Made by a program: the position numbers and the translations under genes. Below the pieces are notes generated by a model. The model had not been told where the DNA came from. It worked only from the letters and a program-made list of their open reading frames with translations, and did not search any database. From Biomphalaria glabrata (taxonomy: Eukaryota > Mollusca > Gastropoda > Planorbidae), in contig NC_074715.1 in assembly GCF_947242115.1 (NCBI RefSeq), forward strand, positions 50,105,086-50,169,085: a DNA stretch of 64,000 nt, read 5' to 3'. Shown here piece after piece: positions 63,301 to 64,000 of this stretch (positions are counted from its first letter, which is position 1; the number at the start of each line of letters is the position of its first letter).

Positions 63301-63649
63301 AGGCTAGCAGCTCTAACTCTAGTCACCTAGTGAAGCGATAGATATAGTGACATTTAGTATCACTAGAGTTAGAGTAGATTTCTAAGACTATATTACTAAT
63401 ATTAGTAAAGTATTAGATCTAGATAAAACTAACTAAATAAGAATCATAAGATCTATTCTATACTATAATTATAAGACTAAGACAATACTATTTTAAATCT
63501 ATTGCAGCCAACTTATTCTATAATCATCTAATCTAGAACTAAATAGACTTATATCTATTCTAATGATCTAATGTTCTAATTTTTTATCTAAAGTCACAAA
63601 CACAAAGTGTAAGTCTGATAAGTCTGATTACATTACAATTATTATGAAT
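63301..63649. other. No exon recognised
   Basis: TAGATCTA-rich sequence. Searched on the minus strand for the FDX2 first exon without success. Confidence 0.4.
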
Positions 63650-63875
63650 TACATTATGATATGCTAGGACAAATTTGTACAAATACTCGTTCTTCCGTAG
63701 TCAACATGCAGTGCTATTAGTATTAGTGAGCATGGAATGGGTTGCCTGAGCTAGCCAGGAAAACCAGTGACTTGGCAGAATTTAAGTCATTGGTTAACAT
63801 GCATGACTGAATGCATGACGCGTACGGCGTAGGACATAATCATCTTCTTTTTTGAAGTAACGTCTGTATAATGTA
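63650..63875 (+). mobile_element. CR1/Jockey-like LINE 3' end
   Basis: Close to 5737: tatgctaggacaaatttgta, AWNGLPELARKTSDLAEFKS coding block (start disturbed), gtaacgtctgtata end. A short insertion duplicates the agtgctattag region. Confidence 0.8.
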
Positions 63876-64000
63876 TTAGTGTATAACTCAAGTATAACTG
63901 TATTATGTATAATTATTATAATAATAATAATTAAATAGTGCACTGTAATGAGTCACTGGATAACATAAATTATGATAAATCAAATCATGTCTTTAATGTC

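Overview
This is an AT-rich, repeat-dominated stretch of animal nuclear DNA with spliced genes. The repeat families (tRNA-headed SINEs, RTE-like and CR1/Jockey-like LINE tails, hAT MITEs, Helitron-like copies) look like those of gastropod molluscs, most likely a planorbid-type freshwater snail. That placement is inferred from remembered repeat families, not from a search. No bacterial, organellar or rRNA sequence was seen, and no LTR retroelement, CRISPR array or credible free-standing tRNA gene.

Only two host genes can be supported, both at the right end and convergent. UBE2U (+, 48814-56545) is an E2 ubiquitin-conjugating enzyme in ten coding exons. It has the HPN motif, the catalytic Cys and the SFEDYHKTW-type tail motif that match remembered human UBE2U. 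FDX2 (-, 62939-58859, start outside or not seen) is mitochondrial ferredoxin-2, with a Cx5Cx2Cx36C iron-sulphur ligand set and the C-terminal DGHVPPPH. Their 3' ends lie about 1.1 kb apart between putative poly(A) signals. The two genes act in different pathways (ubiquitin transfer; mitochondrial Fe-S cluster assembly), so their adjacency suggests no functional link.

Region by region: 1-8.5 kb holds LINE 3' ends, an internally deleted RTE, a foldback, an 81-bp TTAA MITE and two hAT-type MITEs, one of them carrying a nested LINE fragment. 8.6-18.2 kb alternates SINEs and MITEs with 11-, 42- and 28-bp tandem arrays, a poly-T tract and a (TA)n tract of about 320 bp. 18.2-22.6 kb has a perfect-armed hairpin and two Helitron-like copies in opposite orientation, one with a central satellite of about 259 bp. 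22.6-29 kb has a possible conserved noncoding block and a 2.8-kb TTAA-flanked transposon with perfect 20-bp inverted ends. 29-48 kb is an accessory zone of hAT MITEs, SINEs, LINE pieces and long minisatellites (6, 19, 14, 66, about 30 and 17 bp). 48.8-63 kb carries the two genes, most of whose introns contain transposon fragments.

The most unusual signals are in UBE2U: a 42-bp unit that triplicates the exon 7 splice acceptor, and a pair of AGs two bases apart at the last exon whose use must be coupled to inclusion or skipping of exon 9 to keep the frame.
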